Shown one piece after another: positions 53,924 to 61,646 of a stretch of 64,000 nucleotides of DNA. The notes beneath the pieces are model-generated. The model saw nothing but the letters and a program-made list of their open reading frames with translations, made no database searches and was not told the origin of the DNA. Origin of the DNA: Bradyrhizobium lablabi. Its GTDB lineage: Bacteria; Pseudomonadota; Alphaproteobacteria; Rhizobiales; Xanthobacteraceae. Numbering within the stretch: position 1 is the stretch's first letter; every line of letters starts with the position of its first letter. The stretch lies in contig NZ_LT670844.1 in the NCBI RefSeq assembly GCF_900141755.1, positions 6,854,501-6,918,500 on the forward strand, in the 5' to 3' direction. Both the position numbers and the translations under genes were made by a program.

Positions 53924-54191
53924 ACAAGACCTTCGGGAACACTGCCCGCCGTAGAACTCCCCCTGCAAGTCCTTGAATCACGATGGCGGCGAGAAAAGGG
54001 CGGGCGGCCCCCGCCGGGACGCAGCGCAAGACCGCAGGGCAGCGCAGACTTACCGATTGGAGCGCGTGGAATATACCATGGTCGGCAGATATCGGTGCGA
54101 AAACCATGATAAGGTCTCACCCCCCTTGTTTTCCATCGACTATCGCGTTCGCCTAAACCGATCGAAGCGGTCGTGATTTGGCTGCGACGGC

Positions 54192-54628
54192 TTGATAACC
54201 GGCCTGCGCACGCGTAGCTGCGCGATGTCATCACCGGTGGCCCCGGCAAACAGCTTTGCTGAATACGCGCCAGAGCCCAATCCCGCGACCGGCAAAAAGG
54301 ACGTCGTCTGGTTTGCGCTGAAAGATGGCCGGCCGCTGTTCGCATTCGCCGGTATCTGGACCGAGTTCAAAGGGGGGACCGCGGGACGAAGTCGAAGCCC
54401 ATTCCCGGCCCTCACCTGGTCTACGGATTCTTGACGACTGCGCCGAACGCGGTCGTCGAGCCGATACATCCCCAGGCAATGCCGGTGGTCTTGACGACTG
54501 ATGAAGAGCGCGACGTTTGGATGCGCGCCCCATGGGATAAGGCGAAGGCCCAGCAGCCGCCGTCGCCGGATGACTCGCTAAAGATTGTCGCCCGCGGCGC
54601 CGATAAGGTAGATCAGGCAGCAGCATGA
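54192..54628 (+). pseudogene. Frameshifted, N-truncated SRAP (YedK/HMCES-like) gene, copy 1
   Basis: First frame: [20 protein letters not shown] then [26 protein letters not shown]. After a run of six G (54371-54376) the similarity continues in another frame, [49 protein letters not shown], as expected for SRAP proteins. The N-terminal ~90 residues with the catalytic Cys2 are absent. Intact SRAP proteins cross-link to abasic sites in single-stranded DNA; this copy cannot. Confidence 0.8.
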
Positions 54629-54705
54629 AGGCTGAGCGCGGCTGTAGGCGACCGTTTGAGGAAACCGATTCCGTTGCCGCGTGGCCGCTACCTCGTTACG
54701 CTCGA

Positions 54706-55326
54706 TTATGCCGGCAGATACATCACGCGGCTTCCGAGGGCCGAGCATGAGGCTGCGGGATAGCAAGTAGCCGAGCGCGCCCTGACGCGTGGGGTAGGGG
54801 CGAGGGCGGCGCCCGGCCACTCGACCGCGCTGGGCAGGATCGCCCCCAGGGCGTTCGACTGTGCTAGCACCTCGACACGCTCACGAAGCATCGTGGTGTC
54901 ACTGTGGCGGCGGCCATCTTGTCCACCGTCAATCCACCGTTTCGTCATCGTCGCGCTGCGAGAAGCGGCGTGGGCGAGAAACCCGCGGGGGAACCGGCCT
55001 TGCGTCCAGCAGCAAAAGCCGCCACCGATCCTGAAGCGGTGCTTGGCTTCTTCCCAATGGAAATCCGGGCGGACGTCGGCGCCTCTCTGGCCGCAGGCCT
55101 GGCAGATGAACCGGGGTTCCAGATCGGACAGCCGAACATCATCCTGCCATCGGTCGCCGCTGCTGGCGGTCCAGTGGCTGCACCGATAATCCGAGCAATA
55201 AATCAGCAGTCCGCGAACGCCGGCAGCGCGCATCTCGGCAAGGGTGATCTTCTGGCGTTCGGCCGTGGCGGCATCAAAGCCCGACGATTGCCAAGCCCTC
55301 ACGGGCGGCCGGCCCGGAATATGCAT
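54706..55326 (-). CDS. Hypothetical protein containing a Cys-rich GVRGLLIYCSDYRCSH module
   Basis: 206 residues from ATG 55326. Residues about 20-90 (EMRAAGVRGLLIYCSDYRCS... DDVRLSDLEPRFICQACGQRGADVRPDF) form a module with two Cys pairs that is widespread in short rhizobial proteins; the C-terminal 110 residues look unrelated and may be a read-through of decayed sequence. A second copy of the module is at 56558-56812. Likely a small zinc-binding protein; function unknown. Confidence 0.5.
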   Translation of the reverse strand: MHIPGRPPVRAWQSSGFDAATAERQKITLAEMRAAGVRGLLIYCSDYRCSHWTASSGDRWQDDVRLSDLEPRFICQACGQRGADVRPDFHWEEAKHRFRIGGGFCCWTQGRFPRGFLAHAASRSATMTKRWIDGGQDGRRHSDTTMLRERVEVLAQSNALGAILPSAVEWPGAALAPTPRVRARSATCYPAASCSALGSRVMYLPA

Positions 55327-55855
55327 GCAAAAATCCGCCTTGGCTGGTCCATCGATTCCCGACCACGCCAGGAGTCTCCATACCTTGGCCGTCGCACCTC
55401 CCGGCTGCGGCGGCCACTTTTGGAGCCCATCGCTGACGGCGCCGTTCCTGATTTGACAATTCCCCACCTCGGGGAAAACATGGTCACATGCCGGCTTCAA
55501 CGAGGAGTAGTCGGTTATGACAAATCCACGCCCAACCGGGGCGTTTTGCCCTATTTGCATGGTCAACTCGCGCGGAATTTCGAACGGCTGATAAAGGGTG
55601 CTCAGCGCGCCGCTTTTGTGGTTGTCTCTGAGGGACCGGCGGCTGGCGGTGGGGTCTGGTTTAGTGCCGTCGATCCCGGTGTTCCGCTCGGTCCGGGATT
55701 ACTCTCAACATGCGTGATATTTCACGGTCCCCATGTGAGGACAGCAACCACCAGAATGAATGCTACAGCGATAACGGCGAACCTTCGAAATCTGATCAAG
55801 CTTTCCCGATCCTGATTATCCGGCATGCGGCTCTCCGCAGTTAGTAATCCTGATT
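55327..55855. other. Intergenic region
   Basis: About 530 bases. Open frames on both strands are present but none is convincing; the leftward frame extends into this region only without a ribosome-binding site. Confidence 0.35.
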
Positions 55856-56212
55856 TCAAGCTGTCTTGGCGAACAGCGTCAGGACACCGTCGGCGATATT
55901 GATCGCAACGACTTGTGACGAACTCAGGCCTTTGGCCTTGAGCGCCGCTGCCGCCTCTGGTGTTGCGTCAATAGACTTCCGAAGTGACTGCATGTCTTCT
56001 TCGCTTGTGTGCTTGGCGACTTCATCGACCTTCGAGCGCAACGCCGGTTTCAGGTCCTTGATGTCGACGACCTGTATGCTCCGTATGATCGTGCTGGACT
56101 GATCGGGCGGTGTCTGTGCCTCGGGTTGCGAGGGTGCTCCTTGTGCCTGCACGAAAGCCGGCGTCCCGAGGGAGAGGGCTGCAATAATGACGGATGCCGT
56201 AAAGATGCGCAT
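55856..56212 (-). CDS. Small secreted protein of unknown function (118 aa)
   Basis: Started at ATG 56212, six bases after AAGGA; an ATG two codons earlier is too close to that site. Signal peptide MRIFTASVIIAALSLGTPAFVQA, then a Pro/Gln-rich linker and a helical domain (IIRSIQVVDIKDLKPALRSKVDEVAKHTSEEDMQSLRKSIDATPEAAAALKAKGLSSSQVVAINIADGVLTLF). Several similar short exported proteins occur in bradyrhizobia. Monocistronic. Confidence 0.75.
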   Translation of the reverse strand: MRIFTASVIIAALSLGTPAFVQAQGAPSQPEAQTPPDQSSTIIRSIQVVDIKDLKPALRSKVDEVAKHTSEEDMQSLRKSIDATPEAAAALKAKGLSSSQVVAINIADGVLTLFAKTA

Positions 56213-56402
56213 GGTCATTCCTTTCCAGTTTGAAAAACAAATTAAGAAAGTTCCTATCCACGAAATTTGGTTAGCATCTGATTCTTATGTGGCCATTCAG
56301 TGAAACCAATGGGGCCGCAAAGTGCACGACGCCGAGATTGAAACCAGCGACGGTCCGGAAAACTCGGCCCCCGCCAATTGCTCTCGCCCTCCGCTCACGC
56401 CG

Positions 56403-56557
56403 CTGGCTACCGGTGGGCGGAGGCACACAGCATCACGGATGAGTCGGCTTGTCCGCTGCGAGGCCGCGCCATCTCGTTTTATGAAGGGTGCTTGGTGTAC
56501 GTAGAAGATCCCGATCGGGGCGCCGACGAGGACGATGACGGGAACGACATCGACTGA
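56403..56557 (+). other. Possible remnant of a small acidic protein
   Basis: One frame reads GYRWAEAHSITDESACPLRG then RAISFYEGCLVYVEDPDRGADEDDDGNDID and stops just before the next gene. It looks like coding sequence but has no start codon or ribosome-binding site. Low confidence. Confidence 0.25.
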
Positions 56558-56812
56558 GTGAGCCAGTTCCCCACTGGAGTATGCAAGTATGCCGCTGGCG
56601 TTCGCGGTGTCCTGATCTATTGCTCGGATTACAAGTGCGGCCACTCGACGACCATGAGCGCGGACAGATGGCCGGATGACGTCCAGCTATCCGATAAAGA
56701 GCGGCGGTTTACCTGCCAGGCTTGCGGCCGGAAAGGTGACGATGTCCGCCCCGATTTCGGCTGGGAAGCGGCCCGACGCGTGGTGAGTACGGACGACACG
56801 CGCCGGGTCTGA
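56558..56812 (+). CDS. Small Cys-rich protein, second copy of the GVRGLLIYCSDY module
   Basis: 84 residues from GTG 56558. AAGVRGVLIYCSDYKCGHST then ADRWPDDVQLSDKERRFTCQACGRKGDDVRPDFGWEAA matches the module in the gene at 54706-55326. Cys residues in YCSDYKC and CQAC suggest a small zinc-binding fold. Function unknown. Confidence 0.55.
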   Translation: MSQFPTGVCKYAAGVRGVLIYCSDYKCGHSTTMSADRWPDDVQLSDKERRFTCQACGRKGDDVRPDFGWEAARRVVSTDDTRRV

Positions 56813-56896
56813 CCATCCCCCTTTGGCCCGCGAGGCATGATCGAGATCGGACTTAAGGATGATTCGTGGCAAAAGTCCGGGTAGGCTCGGCAAGCC

Positions 56897-57133
56897 ATGA
56901 AATGCTCTCTGTGCGAGGATTGCGGCTGGGTCAACAACCGCATGCCAGTCATTCTTGACGAATCCGATTGGTCGAAATGGCTTGGTGAAGAACCGGCCAC
57001 CGAGCAGGAGTTGCTCGCGCTGCTCAAGCCGTGCCCCGACGAATGGCTAAAGATTTGGCCTGTTGACAATAAGGTCGGCAATGTCCGACCGCCCGCGATT
57101 CTGGCGCGTTCAAATATGTACTGGTCCGCATAA
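56897..57133 (+). pseudogene. C-terminal fragment of a second SRAP gene
   Basis: RMPVILDESDWSKWLGEEPA continuing TEQELLALLKPCPDEWLKIWPVDNKVGNVR matches the end of SRAP/DUF159 proteins (MPVIL....W..WLG...), but the preceding 180 residues are missing and the last ~15 are replaced. It comes from a different SRAP gene than the fragment at 54192, since the two cover overlapping parts ([14 protein letters not shown] versus MPVILDESDWSKW). Confidence 0.72.
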
Positions 57134-57320
57134 ATGCTGAGGGCTGGCGCGCCCTGAAAATGCTGGCGGTTGGAGCACGACACCACACTAAACGCCTTGG
57201 CAGTCGAAGCCTTTAATGATCTGCTCAAAAAGCACGGCAAGCGGCAGTCGGCGGAAAATCCACTCCTCGATTGATCATTTGGTGGGGGGCGACAACCCAA
57301 GGCGGCACGGGTGGTTCTCA

Positions 57321-57776
57321 ATGAACGATCTGGCTGACAAAGAATTTCAAGTTGCATCGGCAGCCTTGGAAAATTGCCGCAGGTATATTGCCGCGTACAA
57401 AACCCAAAGGTGGGATGTCCTCAAATGGGGAGCATCGGTCAACCTTGCATTGGCGGTCGCCGCTGCCATACCAGCCTTGGCGGAAATCCAAATATATCTT
57501 CTTGTCCTGAGCTGCGGGGTAGCTGCAGCAAGTTGGCTGCTCGTTCTTCATTATAACAGGCGCGTGACTGGTATCCGAAATCAGGTCGTAACCATCATTG
57601 CATGGATGAAAGAAAGAGGCGTGGACTATGACTCCATCGTCAGTCAAAACACCAAAGATGCATATTCGCGTGGAGAGGATTATGACATTCAAGAACTCAT
57701 AATGTTCATGGGCATTCTAGCTGTTTCGCCCATCCTCGTTTTGTCAAGTCTGCTCTTGTTGCACGCCGCCAACTGA
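57321..57776 (+). CDS. Hypothetical membrane protein (151 aa)
   Basis: Started at ATG 57321. About 30 soluble residues (MNDLADKEFQVASAALENCR...) precede two close transmembrane helices (WGASVNLALAVAAAIPALAEIQIYLLVLSCGVAAASWLLVLHY) and a third near the C-terminus (LIMFMGILAVSPILVLSSLLLLHA). The order resembles small SLATT/RipA-like membrane proteins, but I cannot assign a family. GC and codon use are lower than in the core genes, pointing to acquired DNA. Confidence 0.65.
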   Translation: MNDLADKEFQVASAALENCRRYIAAYKTQRWDVLKWGASVNLALAVAAAIPALAEIQIYLLVLSCGVAAASWLLVLHYNRRVTGIRNQVVTIIAWMKERGVDYDSIVSQNTKDAYSRGEDYDIQELIMFMGILAVSPILVLSSLLLLHAAN

Positions 57777-57823
57777 GCCTTGCTTTTGATGAAGATTATC
57801 CTTCGATATATGCCGCATTTCTT

Positions 57824-57836
57824 GGGGGGGGGGGGG
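57824..57836 (+). repeat. G13 homopolymer at the ribosome-binding position
   Basis: Thirteen consecutive G residues end three bases upstream of the GTG start of the next gene, exactly where a Shine-Dalgarno sequence would lie. Confidence 0.85.
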
Positions 57837-57839
57837 ACT

Positions 57840-58469
57840 GTGAAGGCATTTTTTCATAGAATGTTTTTTGCTGCTTCTGTTAGTGGCTCGGTACTTACTA
57901 TTTTGTGCGATGGCGCGTCTGCCTCCGAATTTTGCGAAATCAGAAATGTGGTATCCCAAACCGATGCTTTCGCAGAAGTCGCAATGGTGGACTACGGAAA
58001 GCGTTACCTGCCAGTTGTGAGCGCAATGAACGATATTGGTCAAAAGGCGCAAAAGCCCAACGTTGCCATAAGCCAGCAACTTAGCGCGGCAGACCTTAAC
58101 CATTTCAACGAACTCAGAACCAAGATTGCTTTAATAATCGCTCAGAAATTGAAGGTGAGTAATTTTCAAAGAGATGTGCACGTCTTGGCCGAAACCTATC
58201 ACGCTGCGGAGCTTGCCGATCTCTACGAGGTAAAGGCGGAGACTTTGGGTGCTGATGATCCGCGCAAATTCTATCTAACAATTCTAGAAATGACCCGAAT
58301 CGCCCAGCCACGTGCTCCGCGAACACCATTGATTAAATCTAACATCGAGTGCGATCTGGAAGCCGCCCTGTTTCTGATGGAAGAAGCTAACCAGCAGCAA
58401 CTCTCCAAAAATGCGGTTATCCGAACCTCTGCAAAGCTGTTCAGATTCCGGCGCATCAATCCCCCATAG
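57840..58469 (+). CDS. Secreted hypothetical protein with possible phase-variable start
   Basis: 209 residues from GTG 57840, which begins a signal peptide (MKAFFHRMFFAASVSGSVLTILCDGASA). The same frame is open upstream through the G13 tract to an ATG at 57789, giving a longer form without a clean signal. The mature part is helical and has three Cys residues (EFCEIRN, SNIECDLEA). The last ~15 residues run into a nuclease remnant on the other strand, so the C-terminus may not be native. No family recognised. Lower GC than the surroundings. Confidence 0.55.
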   Translation: MKAFFHRMFFAASVSGSVLTILCDGASASEFCEIRNVVSQTDAFAEVAMVDYGKRYLPVVSAMNDIGQKAQKPNVAISQQLSAADLNHFNELRTKIALIIAQKLKVSNFQRDVHVLAETYHAAELADLYEVKAETLGADDPRKFYLTILEMTRIAQPRAPRTPLIKSNIECDLEAALFLMEEANQQQLSKNAVIRTSAKLFRFRRINPP

Positions 58470-58545
58470 CCGAACGCGCTTGCTGTATCTCGATAGTGTC
58501 GTCGCCAAGCACATCGCTGACAGCAATAGTGCCGGGCAACGGATT
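58424..58545 (-). pseudogene. Remnant of a staphylococcal-nuclease-like (SNase) gene
   Basis: On the minus strand PLPGTIAVSDVLGDDTIEI leads, after a frameshift, into RVRLWGIDAPESEQLCRG, the classic N-terminal SNase segment (xGDTIEIxGxRVRLWGIDAPE). Nothing of the remaining ~100 residues is present. It separates the secreted-protein gene from the next pseudogene. Confidence 0.7.
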
Positions 58546-58551
58546 CGTTGG

Positions 58552-58901
58552 ATGCGAGAGGCAGAGAAGTCAGAAAAAGCGATCCAAGAGCCTCCGGTTA
58601 GAAAGTTCCATTACGAATGGGACCCGAGCGACTACGACCAAATCCGAGCGCTGCTACCTCAATACTTTCCGGACAAGGACGATGTCATCAATGCGATTTT
58701 CATATCTTTGCTCGAGGGGACCCTAGAACGCGCCCAGGTGAAGGAGCATGTCAGGCGATTCGTCGGCGCTCATGATCGCTTGTTCCCCGACGAAACACGC
58801 GAAGTTCGGCAAGCACAAATTGGTATCACTGGATGCCCGACTATTCGAGGACGGGACGACAACCCTAGGCGACACTGTCACACGCGGTTTCTGGGACTAG
58901 A
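58552..58901 (+). pseudogene. Conserved hypothetical gene with a one-base frameshift
   Basis: First frame MREAEKSEKAIQEPPVRKFH ... DDVINAIFISLLEGTLERAQVKEHVRRFVGAHDRLFP; then, if one C of the CCCC run at about 58792-58796 is removed, the frame continues PTKHAKFGKHKLVSLDARLF EDGTTTLGDTVTRGFWD and stops at 58901. The joined product resembles a recurrent bradyrhizobial protein with a KFGKHKLVSLDxxxxxDGTTTLGDT end, as remembered. Function unknown. Confidence 0.62.
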
Positions 58902-58973
58902 CGCGTCAAGGCGCCCAGAAAGGGTTTGGCTCCTAACGCCGCAGCAATCGGTAGTTATTCAGCAAAAAGGAGA

Positions 58974-59240
58974 TCATTCCCCCTCGAGCTTTCTCCTCAG
59001 GTGTCCCAGCATGGCCTTACAGGCTTCTTCGGCCTCGGCGAGCGTTTTAAAGGGCGAGCCGCCGATCTTGATGGCGCTCCTGTTCTGATCGATCGGACGC
59101 CACGACGCCACGAAGCCGGCGTGTCCGTGAAAGCCGGGACCGCTGCGGCTCTCATAACTGATCACGAACGAAAAACCGTCGCTGCTCGCGGTCCATATTT
59201 CCATGTCCTTGACGGGGCTAATGACGCGGGAGAACTCCAT
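58974..59240 (-). CDS. Hypothetical protein (88 aa)
   Basis: Started at ATG 59240 (MEFSRVISPVKDMEIWTASS); four more codons upstream are possible. A beta-rich first half (GFSFVISYESRSGPGFHGHAGFVASWRPID) is followed by a helical tail (PFKTLAEAEEACKAMLGHLRRKLEGE), a pattern seen in many short rhizobial proteins with an AEAExAC helix. Function unknown. Confidence 0.6.
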   Translation of the reverse strand: MEFSRVISPVKDMEIWTASSDGFSFVISYESRSGPGFHGHAGFVASWRPIDQNRSAIKIGGSPFKTLAEAEEACKAMLGHLRRKLEGE

Positions 59241-59574
59241 GGCCATTCCCACGACCTACGCCATCGGTTGGAGGTGCCGACGATAAAGCGCCCGTAAAAC
59301 GGAAGGCCCGCGGATCGCTCCGGGGCCTTCCACGAAACGACCATTGAGTTACATCCGCTCGAATAATGGTCGTGGGCTTATGAGGGGATATGATGGGACA
59401 ACTGAAGTAGGTTTGTCAGTCCGCTACCGAACGATACCAAGACTAATTCCATTTGGGGCTGATCCCGTCTGCAATTTCGAGAACAATTGCGTACTACCTC
59501 TTCCGGTGGGGTTGACGACGGAAATCTGAAATGGTGCACTGCGACTATTGCGATGCGTTTATTTGGAGTTTGCG

Positions 59575-59787
59575 ATGAATGAGGTGGTTGAACGTATTTT
59601 GAAAGCCTATCAATCGATGTGCCCCCTTGATGCCGAGCGAACCGCGGATTCAAGGAAAAAAATTAGCCGATATATTGAAAGCCTCGCGTCTGCTGGCCAG
59701 CGCGATGCCGAGCAGCTGACGATATATGGCTGGGCGTATTTGACAGAGCTGTACGAGGGGTACGATCCTCGGTTCACCGGGTGCTAA
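59575..59787 (+). CDS. Conserved small hypothetical protein (70 aa)
   Basis: ATG 59575 with GGAG seven bases upstream. MNEVVERILKAYQSMCPLDA then ERTADSRKKISRYIESLASAGQRDAEQLTIYGWAYLTELYEGYDPRFTGC: all-helical, ending in the YGxAYLxELxEGxDPRFTGC motif that I recall from several bradyrhizobial proteins. Function unknown. Confidence 0.65.
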   Translation: MNEVVERILKAYQSMCPLDAERTADSRKKISRYIESLASAGQRDAEQLTIYGWAYLTELYEGYDPRFTGC

Positions 59788-59955
59788 ACCGCGCTCTGAC
59801 GGCCCCAGCGCCCCTTGTCCCTGTCGGAAACCGAATCCGGCTGGCAAGTGAGGCCGAATCGCGCAATGTTTCTGGCTTATGAGAGAAGCTTGCAGCCTGG
59901 TCTGGTCGGTGCTGGTGCTATTGTTCCAGTCGCGGGCCTCGTTGGGAGCTGACAT

Positions 59956-60390
59956 ATTCTGTGGTTTGGCGTCACAGCGCATCCAACCGCAGAATGGATC
60001 GCAAATCAGGTCACGGAAGCATGCGGGTGGGAACAGGCTTCTTGCTATCTCATTCGTGACCGGGACGGGGCCTATGGTGAGGTCTTTATCCGCAGACTCC
60101 GATCGATAGGCATTCGCGACCGGCCAACATCGCCGCGTTCCCCGTGGCAGAACGCATATGCCGAAAGGCTGATCGGTTCGATCCGACGGGAATGCCTTGA
60201 CCACGTTGTCGTGTTAGGCGAGCGGCATCTTCGCCATGTCCTGCTGTCGTATATGAATTACTATAATGAGACGCGCACGCACCTGTCCTTGAATAAAGAC
60301 TCGCCCCTATCGCGTACTGTTGAGAGGGCAGGGCGTATTCTTTGCCGCCCAATCCTCGGCGGACTGCATCACAAATATGTCCGGATTTGA
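59956..60390 (+). pseudogene. C-terminal fragment of an integrase-core transposase
   Basis: The frame WFGVTAHPTAEWIANQVTEA ... YLIRDRDGAYGEVFIRRLRSIGIRDRPTSPRSPWQNAYAERLIGSIRRECLDHVV ... PILGGLHHKYVRI is about 145 residues, related to but clearly distinct from the transposase at 38772-39788. The second and third catalytic residues (Asp, Glu) are kept; the N-terminal half and first Asp are lost. No start codon near its beginning. Confidence 0.85.
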
Positions 60391-60659
60391 TTTGCGACAG
60401 GCACGAGATAGAGTTTGATGCGACGGCTAGATAGTCGGCGCGTGTTTTTGTGATTACGCCGCGACCCCGATGATGGACCTTAGCCAAAGCTCGAATGGCC
60501 GCTTCTGGCGCAAAGCGGACGTTGGCTAAAGGCCTTGGTTCATCGGCTAAGCTACGCCGAGAGGAAAACAGTGCTTCCGCGATAATGGGCATCGCGGTTT
60601 CGCCCCCCCGCTGCCAAATAGCCTGCGCATCAACCAGCGTGGAAATTCCGTCCAAGAAT
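60391..60659. other. Intergenic region with a palindromic repeat
   Basis: About 270 bases downstream of the pxpC gene; contains copy 8 of the dispersed palindrome and no gene. Confidence 0.45.
60480..60529. repeat. Dispersed palindromic repeat, copy 8, with outer stem
   Basis: GAATGGCCGCTT - CTGGCGCA - AAGCGGACG is nested inside a further inverted pair TTAGCCAA (60480-60487) and TTGGCTAA (60522-60529). Confidence 0.75.
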
Positions 60660-61646
60660 TTAGGGCGATGACTTCAAGGACGAGCGGGTTTTCGCCAGCA
60701 GCTCGGCACGCACTTTGCCGGCCGCAAGCGCTTGATCCATTTCGACCTTGACGAACCTTACCGGCGTATTGGGCTGAAGCTGGCCGATCAGATCCATATC
60801 GGCCGATATGACTGTGCCGACCATGAAGTAGCCACCGCCCGAAACCGCGTCACGATGCAGCACGATCGGCTCAGTGCCTCCGGGCACCTGGATCGAGCCA
60901 TACGGATAGCAGGCATCGGTGATGTTGGAGGGATCGGAGCCCGCGCCGAATGGTGGCTCACGCGGCACGAATTCGAGTGGCTTGCCGCCCTTGAAGCGGT
61001 AGCCGATCCGGTCGGCTTCCGGAGCGACCTTCCAGGTGTCAGAAAAGAAACCGCTGCCGGCGGCATCGGTGATGCGATGCCAGTAAAGTCCAGGCATGAC
61101 GCGCAACTCCGTCGGCATCGCCATCGGCAAGCCGCGCAATTCTTCCCCGACCGTACGGCCCTCCTTGACCGCTGTCGTAGCCGCACCAACGGGTAGTTCG
61201 TCGCCGACCTCCAGCTTTCGACCCTTGAAGCCGCCGAGAGCGCCCAGCACGTAGGTCGAGCGCGAGCCGAGAACGACGGGCACATCGATTCCGCCTGCGA
61301 CGGCAATGTAGGCGCGCGCGCCCATTTTCAGGAAATCGAAAGAAAGTTTTTGGCCGCGTTTGACCTTGAAGGAGGCCCACGTCTCGCGCGGAACACCATC
61401 GAGCTTGGGTGGCAACTCGGCCCCCGTAACCGCGACCATGGAGTCATCGGTAAACTCGAGCTCCGGCCCCATAAATACGGCCTCGAGAACGGCAGCTCCC
61501 TCCGGATTACCCACGAGCAGGTTGGCGGCGGCGAGCGCATGCCGATCCATTCCGCCGGAGAGCGGGATACCGATGTGATAATAGCCGGGACGCCCGAGGT
61601 CCTGGACGGTGGTCGAAAGACCCGGCTTCAAAACCTTAATGGCCAT
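60660..61646 (-). CDS. pxpC: Biotin-dependent carboxyltransferase / 5-oxoprolinase subunit C-like
   Basis: 328 residues, ATG 61646, overlapping the pxpB stop by 11 bases. MAIKVLKPGLSTTVQDLGRP is the diagnostic start of the KipA/PxpC/urea-amidolyase carboxyltransferase domain; LSGGMDRHALAAANLLVGNPEGAAVLE, GARAYIAVAGGIDVPVVLGSRSTY and SNITDACYPYGSIQVPGGTEPIVLHRD follow. In E. coli PxpABC hydrolyse 5-oxoproline; the fusion of these genes with accB/accC here points to a biotin-dependent variant. Last gene of the leftward cluster. Confidence 0.9.
   Translation of the reverse strand: MAIKVLKPGLSTTVQDLGRPGYYHIGIPLSGGMDRHALAAANLLVGNPEGAAVLEAVFMGPELEFTDDSMVAVTGAELPPKLDGVPRETWASFKVKRGQKLSFDFLKMGARAYIAVAGGIDVPVVLGSRSTYVLGALGGFKGRKLEVGDELPVGAATTAVKEGRTVGEELRGLPMAMPTELRVMPGLYWHRITDAAGSGFFSDTWKVAPEADRIGYRFKGGKPLEFVPREPPFGAGSDPSNITDACYPYGSIQVPGGTEPIVLHRDAVSGGGYFMVGTVISADMDLIGQLQPNTPVRFVKVEMDQALAAGKVRAELLAKTRSSLKSSP

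Noticed and set aside
54904..55815. Plus-strand open frame of 303 codons
   Set aside because: It is antisense to the Cys-rich module gene, and has no ribosome-binding site or known motif.
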